Below the pieces are notes generated by a model. It had not been told where the DNA came from. It saw only the letters and a list, made by a program, of their open reading frames with translations, and did no database searches. DNA of 64,000 bases from Hermatobates lingyangjiaoensis. Taxonomy: Eukaryota > Arthropoda > Insecta > Hemiptera > Hermatobatidae. The translations under genes were made by a program, and so were the position numbers. Positions 43,781 through 57,030 of this stretch are shown in pieces. The stretch spans positions 2,684,501 to 2,748,500 of the forward strand of contig JAPFBL010000049.1 of NCBI GenBank assembly GCA_026182355.1. The letters run 5' to 3'. Positions within the stretch are counted from its first letter, which is position 1; every line of letters begins with the position of its first letter.

Positions 43781-46700
43781 TCTTACTGCGGTTTTGACGT
43801 TGATATACATATTTGTCTATTATAAATTTTATAAAATATGAATCTGAAATACATATTGTATTCATGTTGTTGAGAACAACTATTTTCAGTTTTTTCAACA
43901 AGAAGTCTCGACGTTTTATCGAGTTTATTCAACACCTGTAGTATCTTAACAATTTACGTAAATTATGAATAAATATATAAAATAATTATGAATAAAAGAA
44001 CTGACTTGTGATGTCATAAACATTTTCAAGCCCTAAGGATGCTGAATATATTTGTTCGGCAAAAGGTCAGCTTGATGTAATTGCTCTTAATGTTGACCAA
44101 ACCTTCAATAACATTCACTAGTTTATTAACACCATGATTGAGAATTAACATTTATATACATTTAAGAACAGATATATTAAAATGAAATAATTTTAATTGA
44201 CAATTTAACATATTTAGTTAAATATTACAGATAATTATATTACTGTTTTGCCCTGCAATTTTTATCAACAGTACTCCCTTATTTTTGAATATTATGTTTT
44301 TAAAATGTAAATGATAAGTTATTTTGATGATTACTTCATAATCCTCAGTTAAGCTTTTACTCGAATTTTAAAAATTTCACTTATGTGATTCTCTTAAAAT
44401 TATATATCTTTAAAGAGAATACATCAAGTCTGAAGTTCAGCAGTAATCTAAACTTTCTTGGAGTTGAATTTCAGACTGATACCGTTGCTGTGCACTATCA
44501 ATAAAATAACATGCACGTTACTGATGTTCAAGTTTTTTTACTTAAACAATGGATCACTTCTAATTTTAACAATTTATATATGTTATGTTTATGATGATGA
44601 TTTATGATATAGTCATTATCGATGGATACAAGATAATTATGTTACATGCCTAATTTTTTAGTGCTCACTGCAGATTAATCAGATAAAAATCGGGGTTAAA
44701 TTTATTTAATTTCATTCTCTTTACTGAAGTCACTGTTTTCTAGATGTAACATACTATAGATCCTTCCATACTCGTCTGTTTAATCATTTCCAGGATGAAT
44801 ATGAAGAAAAAAATCGACATATATATTGAAAGGATATGGAAAGGATCGATCTGATTTATTCTTAATGTAGGAGTATCAAACTCATTTTCGTGCAGGGATG
44901 TATACTACCTGAAGTACAGTACTACCTGAATCTAATAATCCAGACTATCTAAATTACAATACTTGATAGCCTCAAACCTTCCTTTTTTACTGCCTGAAGA
45001 ATAAAAAGCACCCTAGTTTGTACAATTGCACCATTCTTTCAGTATTAAATGTTTTTAAAAACATTTAGTAGAAATTCTCAAATTTATCGAAAACATTCTG
45101 TAAATTTTTAATTTTAGATGATTTATTGATTATGTGTATAGAGTATATATTTGCCAGTATATTCTAGTAATCTCTTAGTCGTGCCGTCTGTTAATATGTA
45201 GCAATTGTTCATATGTTGTAATCATAGACAAAGTCCTCGTATAAAAAAAGTTTCACTATGCAAATTGTGCATTTCGAACATGTAGTGTCTTCCTGTGGCA
45301 AAAAGGGCCCACTTGGCTGGCCTACTTGCCAGATCTTAGATCTACCCGCCTTGCTAGTGTCTTCCTGTACCTCATGAAATGAATCCTTTTTCTACTTCTT
45401 ACAAGAATCAGGAAGAATAGTGTGGTGTTTTCATAATGCAATGTTGTTTATGTGACGGCTCTGTCTATCTATGATTTACAAGTATGGATACGGACAGCAC
45501 AATTAGTGAATTGCAGGTATATATCTGCAAATATCTACTACACCGATGAGCCACTGTCTCCTCAATAAATCTACTAAAATTAAAAATCTAAGGGTGGCAA
45601 ATGAAGAAGTCTATTCAACCTTGCCATAAGTAAACTTATCAGATTCATCGAAAAATAATTTAATTGATTCATTTTAATGTGACTATGCTGTAGACGCATT
45701 ATCAAACTCTGTGCTAAAAGTATAATCAAACTCTTGACTCATGGCATAAATGACCTCATTATTCTAATATGTCCTATATCCATCAACTTCAGTGAAAATG
45801 TAATGGTTGCTTTGGCTTTGGAGTTGCTGCAGATGGAACTTTATAGTTATTGTTTTAAGTTTCATTTTCTCACTTCAAATATTCTATGTTCCCCAAGTGA
45901 TTAACATCTAAACTCATGTAAGGCTAAATTTAATATTATATTGTAGGGTGTGACTCTGAACACCCTTTCAAACAAACAAACAATAATGTTAAATGTTATT
46001 AGAATTTATTAAACAGTATGAATTGTGACGTGTTTATATTTTTGATAGACAGTTAGCCAACCATAACAGGCAGGCAATATCTAAATTGGATTCAGAGGAC
46101 TTCTCAACTAGTGAATCTGTGAAACTGTAAAAAACTTAATTTTTCATGATTGCTATTATATAATAATCAAATAAAACATAATCCAGGTTATGTTTGGGAA
46201 CAAAACTCCTCTACTTATATTGGTCCAAAAGTATAACTAGTGTGACTATATATCACACCATAATTATGTTACCAACTTTGATTTATATACCATGCATATT
46301 TATAGTTATTTAATAAGAATATTATATACTCATATATATTACTATTGTAAAATATTATAATTATTGTATTAATATTATTATACTACTACATTAATCTATA
46401 GAGTGAAAAAGGATGTATATATTCATATTTGTACACCACTATGTATGTGTCCTTTTCTAAAGACAATATGCGAATACGCATGTATGATGTAATTCAAATG
46501 TAATATTTGCTTTTGAAGTTTAAAATATTTTCTACCTTTTGCATTTCAAGATAACTCCTTAAAAGCAATCAATATTTTTACAAAAATATTTGAAAATAAT
46601 AAGGTTTATTTGGTTTAGGTCTTGGTAGAAAATTTTGAAGTTAATACATACAAACGAATACAACTAGTAGGGCAAGTATCGGTTAATCTAATTTAAGTTT

Positions 46701-48227
46701 AGGGTTATATTTTCTGCTAAAGCGATAAAAAATACTTAACCTTTTTCTTGTTTCAATAGCTTTAATGGTTGAGCGAAAAGAAGTTTCTTAATTCACTAAA
46801 TATACCATAATGCCCCTTTTTGTGGAATCAATTTCATCATTAAACTAAACAGCTCATTTTACTACATGGAGCTAGTTTTGTGTTCCATGTTATTATTATC
46901 GGTCAAACGTTGTGAACAGTACGGTGTTCACAATATTTCTGATTCAGTAATAAGTCAACATTTTTATTATATTTTTTATTTCAAAACTGACCATTCTGAT
47001 ATTAGAAAAATGTTGCGTTTTTTTCAGCTGTTACTTATATCAATTTAATATTAACTTTGATATTGTGTCTCTTCAGATATTTTAGTTTAGGTGGAAAAAA
47101 ATTGTGTCTAAAAACACTCTAGGCAATAGAGTGACCTTTCCATGTGATAATATTTCTCAAAAAGTACAGGGATCATGGACAATGTGGAGCATATTTTTGG
47201 ATGTAATATGAATTTGATCTATGAAACAGTGTGCCCACATTTAGATGCACACACACACACACACACATCATCGACGGAACGTCAAAAAAAAAAAGAGCTC
47301 ACGGGAACTCCAAACGTGTAAATCGTTCAAAATTTAAAAATCTAATCAGATGAGGTTAGATACCTAGTATGAAATCTAACATTTGAAGTACATTGAATCA
47401 AGTTGAGTTTGTGAACATTTTGCATGAATGCTGCGCTGTTTGGCTGCTCTGGCTTGAAGCAGAGCGACGCAAGCGGCTACTAGTCAGCAGGTATGGAACT
47501 CTTGACCTCTTTCCTCTCCTCCACCCCTGACAGGCTTGTCCATTGTTTCAATCCATCAATTAATGTACATTATTGTTCCATTCTCGTTATTGTATTTATA
47601 TTCCTCATAAGATGCTCCCAACATGAGGATGACTAATTTAACATCTGCCATGAAAGCCATTGTTTTCATAGTTAAATAGATTCAAGAATAATTTTTCTTC
47701 GTTTTAGTATACTTTATTTTCTCTGCTTTTTGTTCCCTTAGTGTATGTCCTACTTTCTTATAAAACAAAAAGTAAACGACATTTTCAGAATCTGTTCCTC
47801 TTTTATTATTTCTAGACCTTCAGGGAAATAAAACACAATTCTTCTGAAGCATTGCATCCTGATTATAGGATAAAAACTAAAATCAACATAAAAAGAAAGT
47901 CATTTTTCAATGTAACAGATGACAAGAAAACAATCAAATTATTGTAATTTTCACACTGCCGTTTAAATTAACGAAACAAAGAGACAAAAGAATATAAAGA
48001 CAAAGGAAGGAAATGAATGTACCCGGGGGGCAAAGAGTAGACCTTTTTTGTTAACCTTTATATAAAACTATTATATATTATATATATGAAATATTACTTT
48101 TTTAAGTAGATAGACTAGTTACATGGTTTTACTATAGTGCTTCTGACTATGGATAAGTCATCATTCATTAATTCTTTATTTTATCAACCTTTATATCAAA
48201 ACCTTTATATATATATACATATATATA
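43781..48227. other. No recognised gene
   Basis: AT-rich DNA. A CA tract at 47250-47268 with 'ATCATCGACGGAACG' is an R2-edge fragment. 45290-45380 repeats 'AGTGTCTTCCTGT' twice and is less AT-rich. 47420-47560 is GC-richer. None gives a recognisable protein. Confidence 0.4.
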
Positions 48228-48480
48228 TATCAATGATCAAACCACAATAAGAAATGGGAAAACACGACTAAGATCTTTCAAACGTAACAAGCGGTCTTCG
48301 TCAAAGTCAAAAACCCAACTGAAACACTAGATGCAGAAAACATCTGGTGAGGGGTTGAGAAGAGTGGGAGGGAAGAGTGGTATTTTAAAAGGGTTAAACT
48401 TTTTAACAAAAATGTTAAAATTTCTGTTTTTAGAAATATGTTTTTGAGGGCGTTAAGAGTTAACGCCATTATTTTAAATG
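48228..48480 (-). repeat. Truncated family A arm with adjoining unique segment (A7)
   Basis: One family A arm (CAATGATCAAACCACAATAA ... CGTCAAAGTCAAAAACCCAA) does not turn back but continues CTGAAACACTAGATGCAGA, as at 11930-11955, with 'GGTATTTTAAAAGGGT' later in both. On the minus strand the core reads TTGACGA (C3 lost) and stem II is ACCG/CGTT, so the motif is damaged. Confidence 0.65.
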
Positions 48481-48689
48481 GTTAAAAATTAACCATTTAC
48501 CATAATCATAAAAATAAAATTATGTTATTTTACTCATGTGTAAAAGGAGTAATTTAGTAATGAGATGAGAAGAGATACAACTAAATAAACATAGAACAAA
48601 AAATTAGAATACAATAAAACAACGAGTAGTAAAAAGTTAAAAATTAAACTGATTGAAATAAGAGTGGAACATAAATGTTAATTATAACA

Positions 48690-48871
48690 TTTTCATCTAT
48701 CTACCTTCGTTTTGATCGGACGCGTTTGGGGCTGTACTGTCGGTTTTTCGGCGTCGTTTGTCGGAGCACTGAGTCTTGCCTCTTCACTTCATCCTGATAA
48801 CAGTTCAACAAACACTTAAGGACTATAAGTGTGTAAACCTATCGTGTGTATTTATTTAGTTCCATTTTTAG

Positions 48872-48926
<55 letters not shown>

Positions 48927-48981
48927 TTTGAAAACAGAGAAACATGAATGCAAACTGATCCTAGGACTCGCTTTCATATAT

Positions 48982-49030
<49 letters not shown>
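48690..49030 (+). repeat. Family D arm and two long TA arrays
   Basis: Family D-like sequence (GCACTGAGTCTTGCCTC then ATCCTGATAACAGTTCAAC and AGGACTATAAGTGTG) is followed by a (TA)n array at about 48871-48922 and another at about 48980-49028, separated by about 55 bp. The arm is strongly decayed. Confidence 0.55.
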
Positions 49031-49031
<1 letters not shown>

Positions 49032-51235
49032 TAATTATATAACTAAGGAAATTACCTCTAAAAGGATGTGAACAAATATTTTGTATCAGAGCCACTATAG
49101 ATAAAATTGATTCAAATGTGTATGTAAACTTTGTCAGTAGACGACATAATCATATTTACTATTATTTGATTGTTTTATCTCATGTTGCTTTAAAACGACA
49201 CATGAATGAGATAACAAATAAAGACAAAATTTTAGCAGCATTTGTACGAATCGGTTTTTTGACAACTTTTTGTATTAATTTTATTTCAGTTTTCATATAT
49301 CCGTTCGATATTTGAACAGTTTAAAATAGACACTACCTAACAGGTGTCCATGGGGGAAAATGATAAAGGATTTACATTACGCATGGATGGTACTAGAGCG
49401 CAAGTAGTGACAAGAGCTTCAGGAAAGATAAGGGTGGTTAAAAAGTTCGTTTACCCCGTTTATGGCTTTACGATAAATAAGAAATAATTACCATGAAAAA
49501 GAAATCGATTTTGAGACTGATCAATTTACACTTTTTGAGGTAACCTCAATCTAATATTGATATTTTTTAGAACGAAGTTCGATGTGTGTAGTTTGGCCGG
49601 TGAGATCTAAAACAAGTCGCCCTGTTCCATAAATTTTAATCTAAATTTCAGATATTCATTAGTGTGTAAAAGAACCCAGTTGTTCATCATGGGTAATATT
49701 GCATCATGAGAAAAGTACTATATCGTACTTCATATAAAAATAAAGAGCCTGTAATTTTGTATTAGTTTTTCCTTAACGCGAGTAATCCATGATAAAATTT
49801 CAATAATTTTGCATTTCTTAAGGGCAATGAATGTAGTACTAAAAAAATTGCCTCTTAAGTGCTATCTATACTTGTCACCTGTGGATTTTGTTTATCTCAG
49901 TTTCATTAAAATCTCTCAGTTCAAATATCTAATATTTTTAAACTATTTTTTTTTAAAATAAAATTAAGATTGTAATCTATAATCGATTATCAATTCAAGT
50001 AATTTATGTTGTTTAGTTTTTTAATAAAAAATTACATATTGCGTAATCATTCAAGTTATTTAAAGCTAAATGTACTATACAAATTATAAAGCAAATAATT
50101 ACTCATTATAGTTAAATTTAAATTATAAGAATCTTCTAATGATCGTTGTCCACTTATTATTCTTAAAACAAAACTTATAATTGTCACTATTCATTTTACG
50201 ATTAGACTATTAAATTCAGCATTTTATTTTATCCAACCAGGTAAATTAAAAATAATCTATATACAAAATATTTACAGTTATTTTATTGTTAACGTTCCTC
50301 TTTTTTATTAAGTTTTTATGAATTATCAAATGATAAACTACAAATCTATCTTTTAATTATGATCACTTGTTTGATTTTATGATCAGCAATGTCATTTGAT
50401 GAATTATAGTATTTTAAGTCATATTAATGTTTCCTGTTTGATTTCAGTATTGAATCATAGTAATTTAATAGAAGCACATAATTCAATCACTCTCGAATTG
50501 TTCTCAACGAATTTGCTAATTACATTATCATTATAATTGTCAAAATGTAGTAGTAACTTTACTTGAGTCTAGATCACTCCACATTTTCTGTCACTTGTAT
50601 TTATTTCTTTGATTTGCGATAAAAAAAAATGAAGTTATTTCCTCTCTGTATATATTTTGTTGACATGTTCGAGTGCAGGTAATGAAGTGTCTAATTTTAG
50701 TTTATATCTTACTGGAAATAGTAATTCAGTTTAATATATTTGGATTCTTCAGACTTCTTTAAATGGAATAACCAGGAAAATGACGTTTCTTGTACAGTCA
50801 TGCATTAACTGAATTCCGCCTGAAAAAATAATATACTACTTAATGAATTTGAAGTAGTACTTGGTGGTAAGTTCAGTGTCGAAAGGTCAGGTCACTTAAA
50901 CGAGGAGGATGGATCAAATGATTTTATCGTTACTTTCTCTTGGAGCATTCTGTTACAAGGGAAATAGAGAAGTAGGTTATAGTTTGGTAATTAGACATTT
51001 TTCATTTTAGGTTTGTTTATTTGGTTTGCACTAATTAATTATTCATAAGTTTATTGTTTGATACATGCATATGTTATTAACACAGAGGTTAGAAAACATA
51101 AAACTATTATAAAAGATGTAAGACTTTTTATAATAATATGCCATTTTATTGTTTGAGATGTTAATTCCTCTCGTTTTAGACAGTAGTTAATAAGCCAAGG
51201 ATCATATAAGTTACATTTAACAGTCATGCGATCTG
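49031..51235. other. No recognised gene
   Basis: AT-rich DNA. The frame at 49118-49315 has no known domain. A TTACTTGAGTCTAGATCACTCCACA string near 50560-50585 is an R2-edge fragment. Confidence 0.45.
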
Positions 51236-51239
51236 TGTT

Positions 51240-52215
51240 ATATATATATATATATCAACAAAATGAAACGGTCTCTAAGGACAATTGGTCAAGAAAAATA
51301 CACCGAGAAAGACTTCAATATTTTGACATCTGTAAACTTCAGAGATATTCTTAGTATGAAAGGTTAATTAAGACTATTAATCGAAGCTTGTAAGTTTATC
51401 AAAAACTGAAATAACATGAGTGAAAACAATGCACTTGTCTCAGTTTCAAAATGTCGACTCTCCTAATGACGATTGTCAGGAGAAGTTAATATTAAAATTA
51501 TAGTAATCCGTCTTACCTCGTACCCTGCTGCTGAAGTTCAGCAGCAGGGTACGAGGTAAGATGGATTACTATAATTTTAATATTAATGATACTAACCTCT
51601 GTGGTAATGAAAAAATGCATGCAGTCAGGAGAAGTAGTGTTACGGAGAGTGTTTACTCGTTTCTGTGCTTCTGACTTTGAATTTTTATATATTTATAAAT
51701 TCTAATGAACGTATCTACCGTGTAATAGAAACAGAATCAAATTTATGAAAGAGTGGTCAGTTCTTCAGAATCAAATAAATCTTGAAATGCCGACGTTTCG
51801 GTTTTTATTTAAAACCTTTTTAATCGACAGAGGAATAACATTTTTAAACAGAAAAATTTAACTATTACATTAGAGATGTTTTAAAAGAGCAATATGAAAT
51901 TTCAACAACTGTCTAGTTTGAATAAACGCGGGACACTTAATTCTTAAAAAAAACGCGGGACGCGTAATGGTATCAAACAAGGGTTTGATTATAATTGAAA
52001 TAATGATAATCAAACACACGTGTTTATTCAAACAAGACAGTTATTGTTGAAATCTGAAATTTTTTTTAAAAAATTTCTAATGTAATAATTAAGTTCTTCT
52101 GTTTCAAAATTTTATATTTCCACCCATGAAAAAAGTTTTAAATAAAAACCGAAACATGGACATTGTTTCATTTAAACCTGAAGAACTTAACTAGTCTTGA
52201 TAAATTTGATCTGGT
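51240..52215. repeat. Family C Penelope-type terminal repeats in inverted orientation
   Basis: From 51720 to 52210 two arms face each other. The left arm (minus reading) holds a GGTTTT...AAAACC stem, GAAACGTC and GGCATTTCAAG (51832-51781). The right arm (plus) holds a similar GTTTTAAATAAAAAC stem and GAAACATGGAC (52134-52165). They share AATTTCTAATGTAATA-type inner segments, with a centre of two CGCGGGACGCG-like blocks near 51925-51965. A second inverted pair (CCGTCTTACCTCGTACCCTG and its complement, with GCTGCTGAAGTTCAGCAGC between) forms a perfect long hairpin at about 51490-51585. Confidence 0.6.
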
Positions 52216-54756
52216 ATATACACAACATAGAACGAAACAAAACATTTACTAATATTGATATTTCGAACAACAGTACGTCATTATGAGAAGATCAGAAGTG
52301 AAGAATAAACAAAAGGGTTGCTGGCAGGCCCAATGATGTTTTTTATTTTAATGAAAAAATAACTAAAAATTGAATCTTTTTTTAGTGTTGCGGTAATAAA
52401 ATGGTGTAGTTGATCGTTTCGGAGTTATTATTGAACAGAACGCTCTGAATAAAAAAAGCGTAAATAATTGTAACTGAATAATGATAATCAAAATGTCAAA
52501 ATTAGCTTTTAAAATGTTGAATGGTTTTTGATATGAAATTATAATATTATTTAACTTGACTGATTATATACTCAATCATTCATAATAAAAATATTTATAA
52601 TTTATCATGGAAATTATTAATTTTATTTGCTACTTATTTATTTAGAGAGTTAGTCTAAAAATCTGGATCCTTCCATGGCATTTTACGCCACATTTGACCC
52701 AGAACGATAAATAAAGCTATAGACAAACTTGTATTCGTATGCCTTCTTTTAGTAATTTAACAAGCTTTAGCATAGTATGATTCTAATGTTTGAACAGTAT
52801 TGTAAGTACTTGTTTAGTTTTAAATATGCAATATTTGATCGTCTTTTGTGAGGTCTGCAGCAACTGGTGCATAATATTTACGTTGGTGTCAGGCAGATTA
52901 ATTAATCTATTTAAGCAATTTGCATTCACTATTGACCTTAAATAAGTAAAAGCTTACGAAGAAGTATAAAAAAAAAGATAGAACGATTTAAAGGAAAAAC
53001 CGCATAATATAAATGGCATAATACTTGTTCTTGTTGTCACTTTACCTTACACATATGTAATTCATTCTTAGTTATTTTACAAACAATTACTTCTTATTAT
53101 TATAATGTGTTGAAATATTGCTGTTTTACTAGTATTATTAGATTAAGACAGCTTTATAAATGGAACATTATCACATCTTAAAAAAACAGATATAACTACT
53201 GGAAAGTTCATCACTGACATGTAGATATCAGAATGTAAACAAATAGGAATGGCAAATTTTACTCTTATATAGTTTAAAGGGAAAAAATACAGGGGAAATT
53301 TTTTGAAATAAAAATTGTAGTAAATAAAATGTGTAATCTATTTCGTGTTACCAGTTTTTGTCTAAAGTCGTTGATTTTTAAAATATTTTATTATGAATAT
53401 TTATCCAACAGGTTTTTGTTATCTCTTTATCGCTTGTGGCTTTTACAGATTTGGACGTAGGCGTGATCTATAAAGTCATCCGCCTGGATCTGTTCAGAAA
53501 GTAATTAACGATGTCTATTTGGGGCATCAGTAATATACATACTAGTAGCCTGTTAAAATAGTGCCAAAATGCGAATTGTTTTAATTGTGCGTATAATGTC
53601 ATTAGGTTCGCACATATATATCCATAAATAACAAATATATTTTCAGTAGTTTGACTAATATGGTTCCAGAATATGTGGAGTTTTGAAGAGTTATATGTGG
53701 AGTTTTGTTTTATCCCTAAAACCCTAGCAGGAATTGATAACAAGCAGACGCTGCTACTTCATTGTATTACAAGATCAGTATATGTATTGTGTTGTATCAA
53801 GCCAAATTCTATAAAAATCTACCTTCTAACCTCGAACGTTTTCCTCAGATTTCAGCCGACAATTTGGGAGGTCGTTCATTGTCAAGAGAAAATTGAAAGT
53901 TATTGTATATTTAAGATTATATAAAGATAGTAATCGACCTTCTTTTAAGGCGATTGTTGACTTTCTATTCGACTTAACCTAGTCGATATAATCTTACATT
54001 ATATACAAAATTATTTAATTTCATTTCCATTAATCATTATTTATTCTGAAATGTTTTCTGTCCCTGTTCATACCGTCAGTCTCTTTGTAAAACATACGTC
54101 ATTGACTCGGTCAATGGTCGTCTGGCTGAGGAAAACATACTAGGTGGTAGATTTTGTAATAATAGGCATAACAACCTCTGTGGCAGTAACTATCGTGTTA
54201 GGCTAAGTTCTGATTATATTAATTATATAATCAATGTAAATTAAATGCATGGAATAATGATGTGAGACATGCAAAATAAATATGCTTTGTAAAAAAAAAA
54301 TATCAAAATTAAGAAAGAACGTTATAGCAGAGGGTTGCTATAGTATTTTCAAGTATTGTTGATTATTAGTTGTTTGGTTGTGTAAGGTTATCGGCAGACT
54401 GTTTAGAGATATTTGATTAAATAACTGATTATGATTAGGATTGTGAGAAAGTAATGAATAGGATATCGGATCGGTATGCAGAAACAAAGACAGCTCTGTG
54501 AAGACAGTGGTGGGCAGACGGTGGTGGGAGCTTATCTAGAGCAGTCCCAGTGACTCACGCGCTCCCCCTTCTCTAGACCTTTCACACACTCTTTCAATTA
54601 TTTATTTCTTACACAGTGACAAACTTTTTTTTTATCTTTTATTACTATTGAATAAAAGTGCAGTAATTTTATTATACATATAATAAACTATAATACAATT
54701 TTATATGCTTAAAATGTGCATAGAACAATAAGCATTGTTTTTTAACAATAATAAAT
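52216..54756. other. No recognised gene
   Basis: AT-rich DNA. Near 52255-52310 'TTATGAGAAGATC' and 'GATATTTCGAACAAC' look like another decayed Penelope-type arm on the minus strand. Overlapping frames at 53468-53743 (minus) and 53673-53924 (plus) lack domains. Confidence 0.4.
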
Positions 54757-55035
54757 ATATATATATATATATATATCAAAAGATTACAATGAAAGAACAC
54801 GTAGAAACAACACTCAACTCACTTCAATATTAGACCTTGTCGTCATCAGGAGAAGAAGAAGTTCTACTCGGCTGGCAAACAACAACAGTGGCTGAGTTGC
54901 TGTTTGCCAGCAGAATACTATGGTAGAGTTCAACTTCTTCTTCTTCTCTTCATGACGATGAGGTCGAAATATTGAAGTGAGTTGTGTGTTGTTTCTTATG
55001 TTTGATATGTTGTCCTAACGGACTGTTTCATGTAA
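54757..55035. repeat. Family B terminal repeats, inverted pair beside TA array
   Basis: Following (TA)n (54757-54776), the left arm (minus reading CTCCTGATGACGACAAGGTC, then TAATATTGAAGTGAG) and right arm (plus, CATGACGATGAGGTCGAAAT then ATTGAAGTGAG) flank a GC-richer centre (GGCTGGCAAACAACAACAG and complement). The right arm ends GTTGTCCTAACGGACTG, a short GTCC/GGAC hairpin. The element has no coding body. Confidence 0.7.
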
Positions 55036-55069
55036 AGGAAAAACATACTTACTATCTCTAATTTTTGTG

Positions 55070-55395
55070 TTTAACCGTCTTCAAGATAGCAAAGAGTTGG
55101 TTTACAACCGTCGCTGTGTCGTGATTTTGATTTACTCTTTCCTTTGCTGTGCTGTAGACTGTTAAAGCCGAAAATTAGTGACTGCAAATGTATGTTTTTC
55201 CTTTACATATATGATCATGAAACATACCGTTAGGACAACTTATAAACGATTAATAGAAAACAACACGAGGAAACAACAACAATACTTCAAATTCGTCGTC
55301 ACCAGCAGAGCAGTGGCGACGCCGTCAAAATATGAAGTAAGTTCTGTTGTCGTTTGTATGTTTGTTTGTATTGTCGTAAGTAATGTATTAGATGC
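55070..55395. repeat. Further family D arm and family B inverted pair
   Basis: 55070-55200 holds a decayed family D arm (GACTGTTAAAGCCGAAAATT then AGTGACTGCAAATGTATG). It is followed at 55215-55390 by an inverted pair: GTTAGGACAACTTATAAAC ... CAAATTCGTCGTCACCAGC against AGTGGCGACGCCGTCAAAAT ... GTTTGTATTGTCGTAAG. Again there is no coding body. Confidence 0.55.
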
Positions 55396-55877
55396 AAATT
55401 TCTTTTTATACTTGGCGTCAGGATCAATATCCATTTATCAATTTAAATGCTTATTTTTTAAGATATTAATAATAATTAAATTCATAAATATTCATGGTTT
55501 ACATGACTACTTATGAATTCATGGTTTACATGACTTCATGTAAAAGTTTAATACACAAGTAAAAGGTAATTACATGTGATTAACCTCTCATGTTTTATTA
55601 AATAAAAATGTTCGGAAAATTTTTTTAACATTTTTTAATATATTGCAGTTAATGTATTTTATTTCATAGTAGTCCTCAAATAATATTAAAACAAATTGAC
55701 GGTTTAATTTAGTTGGATAAGTTTTCATTGACATACAGGTAATCAGTCAAATGATATCTCTGGTTTCTTTCATTGCTTTTGGAAATTGATTAATAATAAC
55801 TTTGAATGAATATTACAAATATAACTTTATTAGTTATGAATTTCTTGTCAAATATTTGATGGTAATTTTATGCGCTA
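55396..55877. other. No recognised gene
   Basis: AT-rich DNA with a direct 17-bp repeat 'TTCATGGTTTACATGAC' near 55490-55535. No gene visible. Confidence 0.45.
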
Positions 55878-57030
55878 CTAGGAAACGTACCCGTCTTTGA
55901 AGGAGTCATAAATTCGATGATACACATGGTATTCCAAAATATCACTAGAAATTATAGAATAGTATAAAATATCAATATTAGTACAGTGTTAAGCAAATGC
56001 CTCTGTATACACCACATTAGCTGTCTGTCTTTCAGGTTCATGAAAGAACGAAGAGTTGGAACCTCCGACTCTTGGGCAAGCAATCTATGGGCAAAGTTGA
56101 CCATGTGAGAAAAACTTGGTCCTCACTTCACTCACCTCATTTCAATTCCTGCGGTAGGTAGTTACCCCTTGCGACTTAGTTACCGTCATTGCGAAACAGA
56201 CGCTAACAGGATATTGCAATCGTTTGAATGGAAACGAATAGTGGCTCGGAATCAATGGTATGCGTGGTATACACACAGCCTCCCCAGTACCATACCCAGT
56301 CATGATGTCCGTCTCTATGGCGAATCTGTGCGGAGCACGAACTCAGAGTCGTGTCCCGTTGCACATTTTTGGGGCACTCAAGTTTCGTAACATGAAATTT
56401 GTTACTTATACTAAATCTCAGCATGATTGGTGCTCCTACTTTAAGTTTTTACCCAAGAGCAGGCAGTCCAGGAGTAGTCACGGAGTCAAGAAATTCAGTT
56501 GGATAATGAACTGCTTCCTCATAACTAATCACTCTCTTTAATGACTTGTAAGTTCTTTCTTCGGCTTGATATAGCGTAAGAACTTGTTTGTTGATTTCTC
56601 CTGCCTGTTCATTAGTAAGGGTTGAGAATTACTTGTTCACAGAGCTTTTTATTCTGAATAGATTGTGCATCTTGAACTCTAGGAAACACCTTGTCAATAT
56701 GCTGAAATACAAAATATATTCATATACGCAAATGAAATTAAAACCGATTAACAATACCTACTCGCTACACCTGTATATTTTCAAAATGAACATGTCTGTG
56801 AAGTTGGCGAAACAGAACTTAAAGGTTCATAACTTCGCTTCTACGCTGAATTTTTAATCCATTCACAGCCTATATTTTAAGTTAGACATACACAAATCTA
56901 GTTTCAAAGTTTCAGCTCTCTATATCTTATGGTGACTGAGTTTACATGAGACAAAATTTTGCGGACAAACCGACAGAAATTTTTTTTCTGTACAGACGTA
57001 CAAACAAAATCATTCTTTTATTTATATAGA
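55878..57030 (-). mobile_element. Helitron copy 3, complete short element (1153 bp)
   Basis: On the minus strand it starts TCTATATAAATAAAAGAATG at 57030 and ends CTAG at 55881-55878, with A before and T after. The 3' hairpin has one changed base (CCGTC vs GAAGG in plus-strand view). It has one 147-bp unit. A helicase remnant lies at about 56040-56640. Confidence 0.88.
56040..56640 (-). pseudogene. Helitron RepHel helicase fragment, decayed
   Basis: Minus-strand pieces correspond to the same helicase region as in copies 1 and 2. An SAPKMCNGT-like piece lies near 56370-56340, HHDWVWYW and VYTTHTIDSE lie near 56310-56230, and KSQG and the 'FSHGQL' block lie near 56170-56090. All are separated by frameshifts. 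No ATPase motif remains. Confidence 0.75.

Noticed and set aside
51781..51832. Family C arm as an active ribozyme
   Set aside because: Stem II and GAAACGTC are kept on the minus strand, but the CTGANGA core is not intact, so activity is not claimed.
54950..54985. Family B arms as hammerhead ribozymes (GATGAGGTCGAAATATTG)
   Set aside because: CTGATGA and GAAA occur in some arms, but stem II is weak or absent and G12 is often lost. I keep family B as Penelope-type terminal repeat only.
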